Assembly: GCF_002368295.1 (NCBI RefSeq)
Contig: NZ_AP018248.1
Coordinates: 6,747,979 to 6,811,978 of the forward strand
Source: Tolypothrix tenuis PCC 7101
GTDB taxonomy: Bacteria > Cyanobacteriota > Cyanobacteriia > Cyanobacteriales > Nostocaceae
Reading direction: 5' to 3'
DNA: 64,000 bases
The position numbers were made by a program, and so were the translations under genes. This document shows, one piece after another, positions 27,713 through 35,939 of this stretch; position 1 is the stretch's first letter, and the number at the start of each line of letters is the position of its first letter. Under the pieces are notes generated by a model that made no database searches, was not told the origin of the DNA, and saw only the letters and a program-made list of their open reading frames with translations.

Positions 27713-28865
27713 AAGTAGTTTTGCCTCACGTAAAAAACCCTGCAAATACGGGGAAAGCTGAGATGCTAATCCCGTGGTAATCAATGGATCTAAAAAGCCG
27801 TTGACACCGTACAGCGTAGAGAGTGAAACTAGATTGCAATGAAAATTGTTTTTTAGAATATAACCTCTCCAAGAGTGTGGGGGTACGTGTGACTAGTACT
27901 TTCTACGGCTACTCAGGTTTTTACGGTGAGCATTGTCTCCGGTCTAGTCTTGAATACATTTACGCAAGATATTTAGACTATATGAACATTGGTTGGACAT
28001 ATGAACACAAAACCTATTCACTCTCCAACGGAGTTAGGTATAAACCTGATTTTCTGCTGGAGACAGGAGAATATGTTGAAATCAAGGGTGCTTTCAACTT
28101 TCAGTATGACCTACCAAAAGTTCAGCTTTTTGAGTCTGAGTACAATGTAAAAGTTAGCATTCTGCAAGAAAAAGACTTAAGACAACTCATCAAACCAACT
28201 CCTTTTATATTTGAACACTTAAAACACGAATGGAAATCTCTTGCTAAAGTCAGAGGTATGAATAGCTTTGGGAATAAAAACCCAATGTATGGTGTTAATC
28301 AAACTCAAGAAACCAGAGCAAAAATTCGTGCCCAGGCAATAGCCAGATTTGCAGATCCTGAATTTAAAGAGAAGTTTCTCAATAGTCCCAAAAGGAAAGC
28401 TTATCACCAGTCTCGAAAAGGGCAAAAAACAGGTCTAATTGCCCCTAGATATACTTTAATTTGTGAGTTCTGCCAAAAAAACTTTGAGGTAATACGGCAT
28501 AAAGTATCTCAACGACGTTTTTGCTCAAAGCATTGCTCAGTCCAAGCGCAACATGGCAAAACATCAATCACAAATCCAGGTATCCAAGCCCTAGCCTATA
28601 CTTTTGCATTAGACAATTCTGAGAAACTGTATTCTTTAAAACTCAATAAGCTGAAGGAAGTTTTTCAGCCTTTGTGGGATTTAATTCAAGAGGAGTACAA
28701 CATTTTGGATATCAGGACTATCTGCCAAATTGTTGTAGGAAAACCCTGTAGTCGTAAGGAATTTCTCTATTATTTACGGTCATACGTACAAAATGTACGC
28801 GGAGCTACAGGGAATATAGAACCTGTAGAACTAGAGGATAAAAAGCCTCTAGGTTAACAAAAATG
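27713..28865 (+). ncRNA. Group I intron inserted in nrdJ
   Basis: Intron limits follow from protein continuity (NPCG|EIIGSN) and pairing. The 5' exon end CGTGTGGT pairs with GCCTCACG (27723-27730) as P1, with a U.G wobble at the splice site. The first exon-2 bases GAAATT pair with AGTTTT (27717-27722) as P10, and the intron ends in G (28865). Core helices can be drawn: ACGGG/CCCGT at 27748 and 27771 (P4-P5 region, very like phage T4 td: CGGGGAA...AATCCCGTG), P3 TGCAA/TTGCA (27741, 27834), and P7 ACAC-C-GTAC/GTACGTGT (27804-27812 with 27883-27890) with a bulged C. The catalytic core fits in about 180 nt; the endonuclease gene occupies the peripheral P9 side. Hairpins at 28794-28808, 28804-28829 and 28832-28853 precede the 3' splice site. 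Confidence 0.88.
27889..28857 (+). CDS. Intron-encoded homing endonuclease, PD-(D/E)XK type with NUMOD3 and zinc finger
   Basis: This 322-residue protein is encoded inside the nrdJ group I intron. The nuclease region shows LRSSLEYIYARYLDYM, then YKPDFLLE (P53-D54) and YVEIKG (E64-x-K66), the PD-(D/E)XK signature. A NUMOD3 DNA-binding motif follows (FGNKNPMYGVNQTQETRAKI, ~128-148), then a Cys4 finger (C192-EF-C195 ... C212-SKH-C216). The frame extends upstream to a GTG at 27823, but that part overlaps the P3-P8-P7 core; the GTG at 27889 has GGGGG five bases before it. It is expected to cut intronless nrdJ near the NPCGE codons and drive intron spread. The last codons overlap the 3' hairpins of the intron. 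Confidence 0.8.
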   Translation: MTSTFYGYSGFYGEHCLRSSLEYIYARYLDYMNIGWTYEHKTYSLSNGVRYKPDFLLETGEYVEIKGAFNFQYDLPKVQLFESEYNVKVSILQEKDLRQLIKPTPFIFEHLKHEWKSLAKVRGMNSFGNKNPMYGVNQTQETRAKIRAQAIARFADPEFKEKFLNSPKRKAYHQSRKGQKTGLIAPRYTLICEFCQKNFEVIRHKVSQRRFCSKHCSVQAQHGKTSITNPGIQALAYTFALDNSEKLYSLKLNKLKEVFQPLWDLIQEEYNILDIRTICQIVVGKPCSRKEFLYYLRSYVQNVRGATGNIEPVELEDKKPLG

Positions 28866-29939
28866 GAAATTATTGGTAGTAACTTTCACTGTAATTTGTC
28901 AGAAATTCACCTGAATCAACTTGACCCAAAAAATTACAAAGAACAAGAGGAAGCTTTCACTGCTGGGGCGCTTTCTGTAGCCTCACTTTTAAACCATAAA
29001 TTCCTCGAACCTCGCTATCAAAAAAGCCGGGAATTAGACCCAATTGTTGGGGTTTCTTTTACAGGCTTATTTGATTTCTTTGTTCATGCTTTTGGTGTTG
29101 ATTGGTTGCGTTGGTGGGAAGCAGGAAGACCTGCTACGGAACAAGGATTAGCATTTAAGCGCCAAGAAGCGGAATACCTGAGTTACTGGAAGGATATTGT
29201 ACATCGGGCAGTTTGGGATTATTGCGATCGCCATCATCTCAAACGTCCCAATCGCTGTACAACTGTCCAACCTAGCGGTACTAAAGCACTATTAACAGGT
29301 GCTAGCTCCGGTTGGCATCCCCCCAAAGCGCAAAGATTTATTCGCCGCATTACTTTCCGCAAAAATGACCCCGTAGCCTTAGCTTGTATTGACTATGGTT
29401 ACAATGTGATTCCTTCTCAATCTGATAAAGATGAAAATGGTCATTTGCTCAATGATCCCTTTGATCCTCGTGTCAGCGAATGGTTAGTAGAAATCCCAGT
29501 TGCTGTACCTTGGGCTGATTTACCAGGAGCAGATCAAATTGATGTTTCTAAGTTCTCTGTTTTAGCTCAATTAGATTTTGTGATGCAAGTTCAGAAGCAT
29601 TATGTCACTCATAATACCTCTGCAACTTTAGAACTACGTTCTGAGGAAGTAGAGCCTCTGGGACAGCGGATTTACGAAGCTATTCAAAATGATGAAGGAT
29701 ATATTTCTGCAGCGCTTTTAGCTCGTTTTGATGATTTACAATCCTTCCCTCGTTTACCTTTTGAACCAATAGATAAATCCACCTACGAGCAATTGAATCA
29801 AGAAGTCAAAGCACGAAGAATTACAGATGATTTCTGTGCAGTACTAAGTCGCTATGATTTAGGTGAATTGTCTGAAGCAGGCCCATCTGGTTGTGATTCT
29901 GATAAATGTATGTTCCCTGAACAGCAGCCAACCTCATAA
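28866..29939 (+). CDS. nrdJ: Adenosylcobalamin-dependent ribonucleotide triphosphate reductase, exon 2
   Basis: This is the C-terminal 357 residues of the class II RNR. It resumes exactly at the catalytic glutamate of NPCGE (EIIGSNFHCNLSEIHLNQ) with the redox cysteine in NFHCN. It has TVQPSGTKALLTGASSG (substrate-binding turn) and ends with the swinging cysteine pair GCDSDKC used for re-reduction by thioredoxin-like donors. An ATG formed at the intron end (28863) allows a spurious independent start, but the segment makes sense only when spliced to 26486-27712. Codon use and conservation look intact, so the enzyme is probably functional after splicing. Confidence 0.92.
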   Translation, partial: EIIGSNFHCNLSEIHLNQLDPKNYKEQEEAFTAGALSVASLLNHKFLEPRYQKSRELDPIVGVSFTGLFDFFVHAFGVDWLRWWEAGRPATEQGLAFKRQEAEYLSYWKDIVHRAVWDYCDRHHLKRPNRCTTVQPSGTKALLTGASSGWHPPKAQRFIRRITFRKNDPVALACIDYGYNVIPSQSDKDENGHLLNDPFDPRVSEWLVEIPVAVPWADLPGADQIDVSKFSVLAQLDFVMQVQKHYVTHNTSATLELRSEEVEPLGQRIYEAIQNDEGYISAALLARFDDLQSFPRLPFEPIDKSTYEQLNQEVKARRITDDFCAVLSRYDLGELSEAGPSGCDSDKCMFPEQQPTS

Positions 29940-29976
29940 TGCACAATAACAAGCAAATTAGGATGAGGTAAAAATC

Positions 29977-30012
29977 TAGATACCCGACTTAATTTAATAA
30001 GTCGGGTATCTA
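29977..30012 (+). terminator. Perfect 15-bp hairpin after nrdJ
   Basis: TAGATACCCGACTTA and TAAGTCGGGTATCTA flank a 6-base loop, 37 bp past the nrdJ stop. The stem is strong but the following T run is poor. Similar AGATACCCGACTT hairpins are common in this group, so it may be a dispersed repeat used as a terminator. Confidence 0.6.
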
Positions 30013-30121
30013 CGTATTCGGGACTTTTGTATACTACGCTACTAATAATCTAATTTTGATTTCCACGTTACGATCAATAAAGAAGTAATAATTTTATAAG
30101 GCTATTACCAGGAGACTCTTA

Positions 30122-30340
30122 ATGTTCATTGATGAATTGTCACCTATTTTCAAAGAATTTACCCAGCACCCAGCCTCATTTTTGGGAGGGTTTTTTTCAG
30201 GTGTGTTTCGGCTTAACCTTGCAGATGATCCCGTGAAAAGCTGGCTAGATAAACAAACTGGCTCAACCACTTACACGCCAACTGGAACTGACGCTCATAA
30301 TGGTAAAGCATCTGGGCCTCAACAGATTACGATTGATTAA
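30122..30340 (+). CDS. Small conserved cyanobacterial protein, unknown function
   Basis: This 72-residue protein has a good ribosome site (CCAGGAGACTCTTAATG). The N-terminal half has a short hydrophobic stretch (ASFLGGFFSGVFRL), possibly amphipathic or membrane-associated; the C-terminal half is polar and disordered-looking (TGSTTYTPTGTDAHNGK). I recognise no family. Sequence character and the ribosome site argue that it is real. It sits alone between nrdJ and the RRM protein gene. Confidence 0.65.
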   Translation: MFIDELSPIFKEFTQHPASFLGGFFSGVFRLNLADDPVKSWLDKQTGSTTYTPTGTDAHNGKASGPQQITID

Positions 30341-30869
30341 ACCTCCGCATCAGGCAAATCCAGCTTGAAAAACAAAGCTAAGGATTAGCAACTAGTAGTC
30401 CACCACTTTGATTCATCTATCAAATTTAATGTGGTGTACTACTAGTACCGCTGTGCTAAATTCAAAAGTCAAAAAGTTTATAGTTCCAGGCTGTTAGCTC
30501 GTTGACCTACGTAGCACTGTACTAGACAAATTTACAATCTTTACTATTAAGTAATTCTTATATATAATCAGTATAAAAATTAACTATTATACGATAAAAT
30601 TAGAAAAATATATAATAACTATTAATTTTATGTTATGAGGGTTTGTAAAATCTCATACTTTGAAAAATATCACGATCAGTTATTATATGAGCGTATGAGT
30701 AAGTTCAGCCACATGGCCCATCTAGTTGTACACCACCCTACAATTAGGGTTCCAGCGCTACAACATTCGCCATATGTGAATCAGAGGAAACTGTGCCAGA
30801 GTTGCAAGTTATATATATCTGTTTTTTAGCTGAACTCATCGCTCCTTGTTGAAACTTACGTGATCCCAC
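30341..30869. other. Intergenic region with an inverted repeat
   Basis: A 56-bp inverted repeat (30391-30446) lies near its start; the rest is AT-rich and likely includes a long 5' leader of the RNA-binding protein gene. A 64-codon frame at 30635 is not convincing. Confidence 0.5.
30391..30446. repeat. Inverted repeat, 16-bp arms
   Basis: ACTAGTAGTCCACCAC pairs with GTGGTGTACTACTAGT (one mismatch) across 24 bases. It could be a MITE remnant or end transcription of the small gene 50 bp upstream. Confidence 0.65.
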
Positions 30870-31154
30870 ATGACTATTTACGTTGGAAATCTCTCCTACC
30901 GCGCTACCGAAGCGGATTTAAGAGCAGTTTTTACAGATTATGGTGAGGTAAAAAGGGTAGTTTTACCTACAGATCGAGAAACTGGCAGACTGCGGGGCTT
31001 TGCATTTGTTGATATGACTGAAGATGCCCAAGAGGATGCTGCTATTACTGAATTAGATGGTGCAGAATGGATGGGCCGTCAACTCAGAGTCAATAAAGCT
31101 AAACCACGAGAAGATAATCGGCGAGATAGCTGGGCTAAAAAACAAGAGATATAA
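30870..31154 (+). CDS. RRM-type RNA-binding protein (Rbp family)
   Basis: This 94-residue single RNA-recognition-motif protein has RNP2 IYVGNL at the start and RNP1 RGFAFVDM at residues ~42-49. The Gly-rich tail found in the cold-induced RbpA1-type proteins is absent; the tail here is short and charged (KPREDNRRDSWAKKQ). Cyanobacterial Rbp proteins bind mRNAs, assist localisation or stability, and are often cold-regulated through a long 5' leader. Such a leader is possible here. The exact paralogue cannot be named. Confidence 0.9.
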   Translation: MTIYVGNLSYRATEADLRAVFTDYGEVKRVVLPTDRETGRLRGFAFVDMTEDAQEDAAITELDGAEWMGRQLRVNKAKPREDNRRDSWAKKQEI

Positions 31155-31582
31155 AATCTATGAGATACGATAATAGCAAATAGGTTTCTAGTTACGCAAT
31201 ACCTGAGTAGGTAAAATATACTAGAAGCAATTTTCCATCATAGTAATTATCTAAAAATTAGACCCGACTAGTTGCGATCGCTAAACAGATTCCGATCTCT
31301 GGTCGGTTTTTCGCATTTTCAGCAAAATCAATACATGGCTGTGCAGGCTACATAAACTTTGAGATGGGATGTAGCTACAGGATAAAATTGCCAAATAATT
31401 TAAGTATATTTGCTTAAATCTATTACTTAAGGCGTAACAGCCAATAAATTTTCATTTCTTTAGTTTATCTAAAAACAGATATAGGTTATCAAATTACCTT
31501 TCTAAGATAGAGGCAGAGACTAGATAATTTGCCATCAACGGCATCAGCCGAACGAACACAAAATCCTAGGGAGAACAACAAA
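31155..31582. other. Intergenic region upstream of fbp
   Basis: The region contains one HIP1 site and a weak terminator-like hairpin at 31292-31311 (CCGA...TCGG followed by five T), which may end the rbp transcript. The remainder is AT-rich promoter/leader for fbp. No other feature was found. Confidence 0.4.
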
Positions 31583-32632
31583 ATGGCTCAAGCACCTGAA
31601 TCTTTAGATTTGTCTAAAAAATTCGGTGGAGATAGGGCTTTAGATCGTGATTGTACAACGTTATCCCGTCACGTTTTACAGCAATGTCAAAGTTTTGCAG
31701 CAGAGGCGCAGGATTTGAGCGCGCTGATGAATCGCATCGCTCTAGCAGGCAAACTAATTGCTCGTCACATGAGCCATGCTGGATTGATGGAAGGTGTTTT
31801 GGGATTTACTGGGGATGTCAATGTCCAGGGAGAATCCGTCAAAAAGATGGATGTCTATGCCAATGATGTATTTATTGCAGTTTTTAAGCAAAGCGGCTTA
31901 GTTTGTCGCCTAGCATCTGAGGAAATGGATAAACCTTACTATATCCCCGAAAACTGCCCTATTGGTCGCTATACCTTACTCTATGACCCAATTGATGGTT
32001 CATCGAATACCGATATTAATCTCAGTTTAGGTTCAATTTTTTCTATTAGGCGGCAGGAAGGCGATGATACTGATGGTAAAGCATTAGACCTACTCACCAA
32101 TGGACGCAATCAGATAGCGGCGGGATACATCCTTTATGGCCCCAGCACTATGCTTGTCTATACTATAGGTAAGGGCGTTCACTCATTTACCCTCGATCCC
32201 AGCTTAGGTGAGTTTATTCTCACAGAAGAAAATATCCGCATTCCGAATCACGGCGCAGTCTACAGCGTGAATGAAGGGAATTTTTGGCAGTGGGAAGAAT
32301 CTTACCGAGAATATATCCGTTATGTCCATCGTACAGAAGACTATACTGCTCGCTACAGTGGGGCGATGGTCAGCGATATTCATCGAGTGTTGATTCAAGG
32401 TGGAGTGTTCCTCTATCCAGGGACAATTCAAAAACCAGAAGGTAAGTTGCGCTTACTTTATGAAACTGCTCCCCTAGCTTATGTGATTGAACAAGCAGGT
32501 GGCCGGGCGACGACAGGATTGGTAGATATCTTGGATGTAGTACCGAAAAAACTGCATCAGCGCACACCTCTAATTATTGGTAGCAGAGAGGATGTAGCTA
32601 AAGTGGAGTCTTTTATTCAAAACGGCCACTAA
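31583..32632 (+). CDS. fbp: Class I fructose-1,6-bisphosphatase
   Basis: It hydrolyses fructose-1,6-bisphosphate to fructose-6-phosphate. The 349-residue protein has the metal/substrate motif LYDPIDGSSNTDINLSLG, the GPSTMLVYTIG strand and the active-site area GGVFLYPG...KLRLLYE. The ATG at 31583 follows GGGAG, whereas the open frame reaches TTG-type starts further upstream. It is the first gene of the fbp-tal-zwf-opcA set known from Nostoc, where the operon feeds the oxidative pentose phosphate pathway in heterocysts and darkness. A terminator-like hairpin separates it from tal. Confidence 0.96.
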   Translation: MAQAPESLDLSKKFGGDRALDRDCTTLSRHVLQQCQSFAAEAQDLSALMNRIALAGKLIARHMSHAGLMEGVLGFTGDVNVQGESVKKMDVYANDVFIAVFKQSGLVCRLASEEMDKPYYIPENCPIGRYTLLYDPIDGSSNTDINLSLGSIFSIRRQEGDDTDGKALDLLTNGRNQIAAGYILYGPSTMLVYTIGKGVHSFTLDPSLGEFILTEENIRIPNHGAVYSVNEGNFWQWEESYREYIRYVHRTEDYTARYSGAMVSDIHRVLIQGGVFLYPGTIQKPEGKLRLLYETAPLAYVIEQAGGRATTGLVDILDVVPKKLHQRTPLIIGSREDVAKVESFIQNGH

Positions 32633-32935
32633 TACTCAAAGGTCAAACGTTAAAAAGCTGATAATGTCAGCTTTTTAGAGATTTTAACTTTATTGCATGA
32701 GGAGTTAGAAGCTGATACAAAGACACTGCGAACATCAGCCTAAAGTAAATAAAAGTTAACTATGGCGATTGGGAATGCAGAATAGCACTTTTGGCAAGTG
32801 AATTAAACATTATCTCACGTGGCCGATGCAATAAGTGATTGGCAACGCCAGAATTCAAAAGTCACCATCAAACTTTGATGGGTTTTGCCAAATTCACTTA
32901 GAAACATCTTTACAGGAGTGAAACAAACTAGAGCT
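32633..32935. other. fbp-tal intergenic region
   Basis: It contains a strong hairpin (32652-32676), then about 180 bp with a second small palindrome CCATCA..TGATGG followed by GTTTT at 32865-32885. Either might attenuate read-through, and a separate tal promoter could lie between them. Roles are inferred. Confidence 0.5.
32652..32676 (+). terminator. Intrinsic terminator/attenuator between fbp and tal
   Basis: AAAAAGCTGA and TCAGCTTTTT form a perfect 10-bp stem with a 5-base loop and end in five T, 19 bp after the fbp stop. This suggests partial termination inside the operon. Confidence 0.7.
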
Positions 32936-34108
32936 ATGGCAACCAATCATTTATTGGAAATTAAACAATACGGTCAAAGTATCTGGATGGATAACTTGAG
33001 CCGTGACATTATCCAATCCGGCGAACTCAAGAACTTAGTGGAAAATCAAGGGATTTGTGGAATTACCTCCAACCCTGCGATTTTTGAAAAAGCGATGTCT
33101 GGCGACAAGACGCAAGGCGTCAACGCCGGTAATGTGATTTATGATGCCGATATAGAAGCAGGAGTTCGTGCTGGTTTACCAACATACAAAATTTATGAAT
33201 CTCTAGCTTTTGCAGATATCCGCAATGCTTGTGATATTTTGCGCCCTGTATATGAAGCATCAAATAGGCTAGATGGTTATGTGAGTATAGAAGTACCACC
33301 AACCATTGCCCATGATACTGAAGCCACCATTAAAGAAGCCCGTCGCTATTTCCAAGAAATTGAGCGGGAAAATTTGATGATTAAGATCCCTGGGACAGAG
33401 GCTGGTTTACCAGCAGTGGAACAGGTGATATCTGAGGGGATGAATGTCAACATTACATTGCTATTCTCAGTAGATAGCTATATCAATACAGCTTGGGCTT
33501 ATATTCGCGGCTTAGAAAAACGGGCCGCAGCAGGTGAAGACATTAGTCGCATAGCTTCCGTCGCTAGTTTCTTCCTCAGCCGCATTGACAGCAACATTGA
33601 CGCTAAGATTGATGCTAAGTTGAAAAAAGGCGTTGATGATATTGCCATCGAGGCAAAACTGAGAGCTGTGAAAGGGAAAGTGGCGATCGCAAATGCTAAG
33701 ATTGCTTATCAAGAATACAAAAAGATTATTGAGAGCGATCGCTGGCAAGCTTTAGCCGCAAAAGGAGCTAAAGTACAACGCTTACTTTGGGCCAGCACCA
33801 GCACTAAAGACCCTCACTACAGCGATGTGATGTATGTCGATGAGTTGATAGGGCCTGACACCGTTAATACCGTACCACCTGCCACAATTGCTGCTTGTGC
33901 AGATCATTGCGATGTTGCTAATCGCATTGAAACAGGTATAGAAGAAGCTTACAACCTGATAGCCAACCTCAAAGATCCGGACATCAATATCAATATCGAT
34001 GATGTGATGGACGAACTTTTGGTTGAAGGAATTGACAAATTTGTTCAGCCTTTCCAGTCCTTAATGAACTCTTTAGAAGACAAAGTCAAGCTATTGTCAC
34101 CAGTATAG
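32936..34108 (+). CDS. tal: Transaldolase
   Basis: It transfers dihydroxyacetone units between sedoheptulose-7-phosphate and glyceraldehyde-3-phosphate in the pentose phosphate pathway. The 390-residue protein belongs to the longer TalB-like/actinobacterial class: GICGITSNPAIFEKAM, the lysine loop ENLMIKIPGTEAGL with the Schiff-base Lys, NVNITLLFSVDSY, and LLWASTSTKDP. ATG 32936 is preferred over an upstream frame extension to 32885. It is followed by zwf after 125 bp containing short repeats. Confidence 0.95.
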   Translation: MATNHLLEIKQYGQSIWMDNLSRDIIQSGELKNLVENQGICGITSNPAIFEKAMSGDKTQGVNAGNVIYDADIEAGVRAGLPTYKIYESLAFADIRNACDILRPVYEASNRLDGYVSIEVPPTIAHDTEATIKEARRYFQEIERENLMIKIPGTEAGLPAVEQVISEGMNVNITLLFSVDSYINTAWAYIRGLEKRAAAGEDISRIASVASFFLSRIDSNIDAKIDAKLKKGVDDIAIEAKLRAVKGKVAIANAKIAYQEYKKIIESDRWQALAAKGAKVQRLLWASTSTKDPHYSDVMYVDELIGPDTVNTVPPATIAACADHCDVANRIETGIEEAYNLIANLKDPDININIDDVMDELLVEGIDKFVQPFQSLMNSLEDKVKLLSPV

Positions 34109-34233
34109 GGACTAGGGACTAGGGGCTAGGGACTGGGGACTAAGGAAGATTAACCAATCCCCTTTTTCCCCTTCACCCTTCCCCTTTTCCCCTTCCTACA
34201 TCCCAAATCTCAACCCTCAAATTGCAAATTCCT

Positions 34234-35763
34234 ATGGTCAGTCTCTTAGAAAATCCCCTGCGCGTTGGTCTGCAACAGCAAGGGATGCCCGAACCCCAGA
34301 TTATAGTTATTTTTGGCGCTTCCGGTGACCTTACCTGGCGCAAACTCGTACCCGCACTTTTTAAATTGCGGCGGGAACGGCGTATTCCCCCAGAAATCAC
34401 GATTGTGGGTGTGGCGCGCCGTGAGTGGAGCCATGAATACTTCCGCGAACAAATGCAGAAGGGGATGGAAGAGGCTCATAGTGATGTCGAACTAGGAGAA
34501 CTCTGGCAAGATTTCTCTCAAGGTCTGTTCTATTGCCCAGGGGATATAGATAACCCAGAAAGCTACCAAAAACTGAAAAATTTATTGAGCGAATTAGACG
34601 AGAAACGGGGAACAAGGGGAAACCGGATGTTCTACCTTTCTGTCGCTCCTAACTTCTTTCCGGAAGCGATTAAGCAACTAGGGGGAGCAGGAATGCTAGA
34701 CGATCCCTACAAACACCGTCTAGTCATTGAAAAACCCTTTGGTAGAGACTTAGCTTCTGCTAAAAGCCTCAATAAAGTGGTGCAGAAATTCTGCAAAGAA
34801 AACCAAGTTTATCGGATTGACCACTATTTAGGGAAAGAAACTGTTCAAAATTTATTGGTATTTCGCTTTGCCAATGCGATTTTTGAACCTTTGTGGAATC
34901 GTCAGTTTGTTGACCACGTACAAATTACCGTGGCAGAAACCGTAGGAGTAGAAGACCGCGCTGGCTACTATGAAAAAGCTGGGGCGTTGCGGGATATGTT
35001 GCAAAACCACTTGATGCAACTGTATTGCTTAACCGCGATGGAAGCACCAAACGCAATGGATGCTGACAGTATCCGTACAGAAAAAGTTAAGGTGCTACAA
35101 GCTACGCGTTTAGCAGAAGTAAATAACTTGTCGCGTGCCGCAGTTAGAGGTCAATACAGTGCTGGGTGGATGAAAGGTCAACCTGTACCTGGGTATAGAG
35201 AAGAACCAGGGGTAGACCCCAACTCCACAACACCCACCTATGTGGCAATGAAGTTTTTAGTCGATAACTGGCGCTGGCAAGGCGTACCCTTCTACCTGCG
35301 TACTGGCAAACGGATGCCGAAAAAAGTCAGTGAGATTGCGATTCACTTCCGGGATGTCCCTTCTCGGATGTTCCAATCTGCCGCACAACAAAGAAATGCC
35401 AATGTTTTAGCCATGCGGATTCAACCGAACGAAGGAATTTCCCTGCGTTTTGATGTCAAAATGCCCGGGGCTGAATTCCGCACCCGTTCTGTTGACATGG
35501 ACTTTAGCTATGGTTCCTTTGGGATTCAAGCAACTTCTGATGCTTACGATCGCTTGTTCCTTGATTGTATGATGGGCGACCAAACATTGTTCACCAGAGC
35601 TGATGAAGTAGAAGCAGCTTGGCAGGTAGTGACACCAGCCCTTTCCGTTTGGGATGCACCCGCAGATCCCAATACCATTCCTCGGTACGAAGCAGGTACT
35701 TGGGAACCAGCAGAAGCGGAATTCTTGATCAACCAAGATGGTCGTCGCTGGCGCAGACTCTAA
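34234..35763 (+). CDS. zwf: Glucose-6-phosphate dehydrogenase
   Basis: It oxidises glucose-6-phosphate to 6-phosphogluconolactone with NADP+, the entry to the oxidative pentose phosphate pathway that supplies reductant for nitrogen fixation and dark metabolism. The 509-residue protein shows the nucleotide motif IFGASGDLTWRKL, the active-site RIDHYLGKETVQNLL and the substrate site region PFYLRTGKRMPKK. ATG 34234 is chosen over the in-frame TTG 34222. It is followed by its redox/allosteric partner gene opcA, separated by two sets of heptad repeats. Confidence 0.97.
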   Translation: MVSLLENPLRVGLQQQGMPEPQIIVIFGASGDLTWRKLVPALFKLRRERRIPPEITIVGVARREWSHEYFREQMQKGMEEAHSDVELGELWQDFSQGLFYCPGDIDNPESYQKLKNLLSELDEKRGTRGNRMFYLSVAPNFFPEAIKQLGGAGMLDDPYKHRLVIEKPFGRDLASAKSLNKVVQKFCKENQVYRIDHYLGKETVQNLLVFRFANAIFEPLWNRQFVDHVQITVAETVGVEDRAGYYEKAGALRDMLQNHLMQLYCLTAMEAPNAMDADSIRTEKVKVLQATRLAEVNNLSRAAVRGQYSAGWMKGQPVPGYREEPGVDPNSTTPTYVAMKFLVDNWRWQGVPFYLRTGKRMPKKVSEIAIHFRDVPSRMFQSAAQQRNANVLAMRIQPNEGISLRFDVKMPGAEFRTRSVDMDFSYGSFGIQATSDAYDRLFLDCMMGDQTLFTRADEVEAAWQVVTPALSVWDAPADPNTIPRYEAGTWEPAEAEFLINQDGRRWRRL

Positions 35764-35764
35764 A

Positions 35765-35935
35765 ATTTTAGATTTTAGATTTTAGATTTTAGATTGGGGA
35801 TCAGGGGACAGGTAATTATTTCTCGGTGATGTCACAGACTATTACCAATTAGCGATTACCTACTACCTACTACTAAATTCTTAATCCAAAATCTTAAATC
35901 ACAAATCCAAAATCCAAAATCCAAAATCCAAAATT
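35765..35935. repeat. Two blocks of heptad repeats between zwf and opcA
   Basis: (ATTTTAG)n at 35765-35792 and (AATCCAA)n at about 35898-35934 bracket an otherwise plain spacer. The AAAATCCAAAATC units run right up to the opcA start and displace any standard ribosome site. Confidence 0.8.
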
Positions 35936-35939
35936 GACT

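Noticed and set aside
30635..30829. 64-codon frame upstream of the RRM protein gene
   Set aside because: Unusual composition, no ribosome site; more likely part of the 5' leader of the RNA-binding protein gene.
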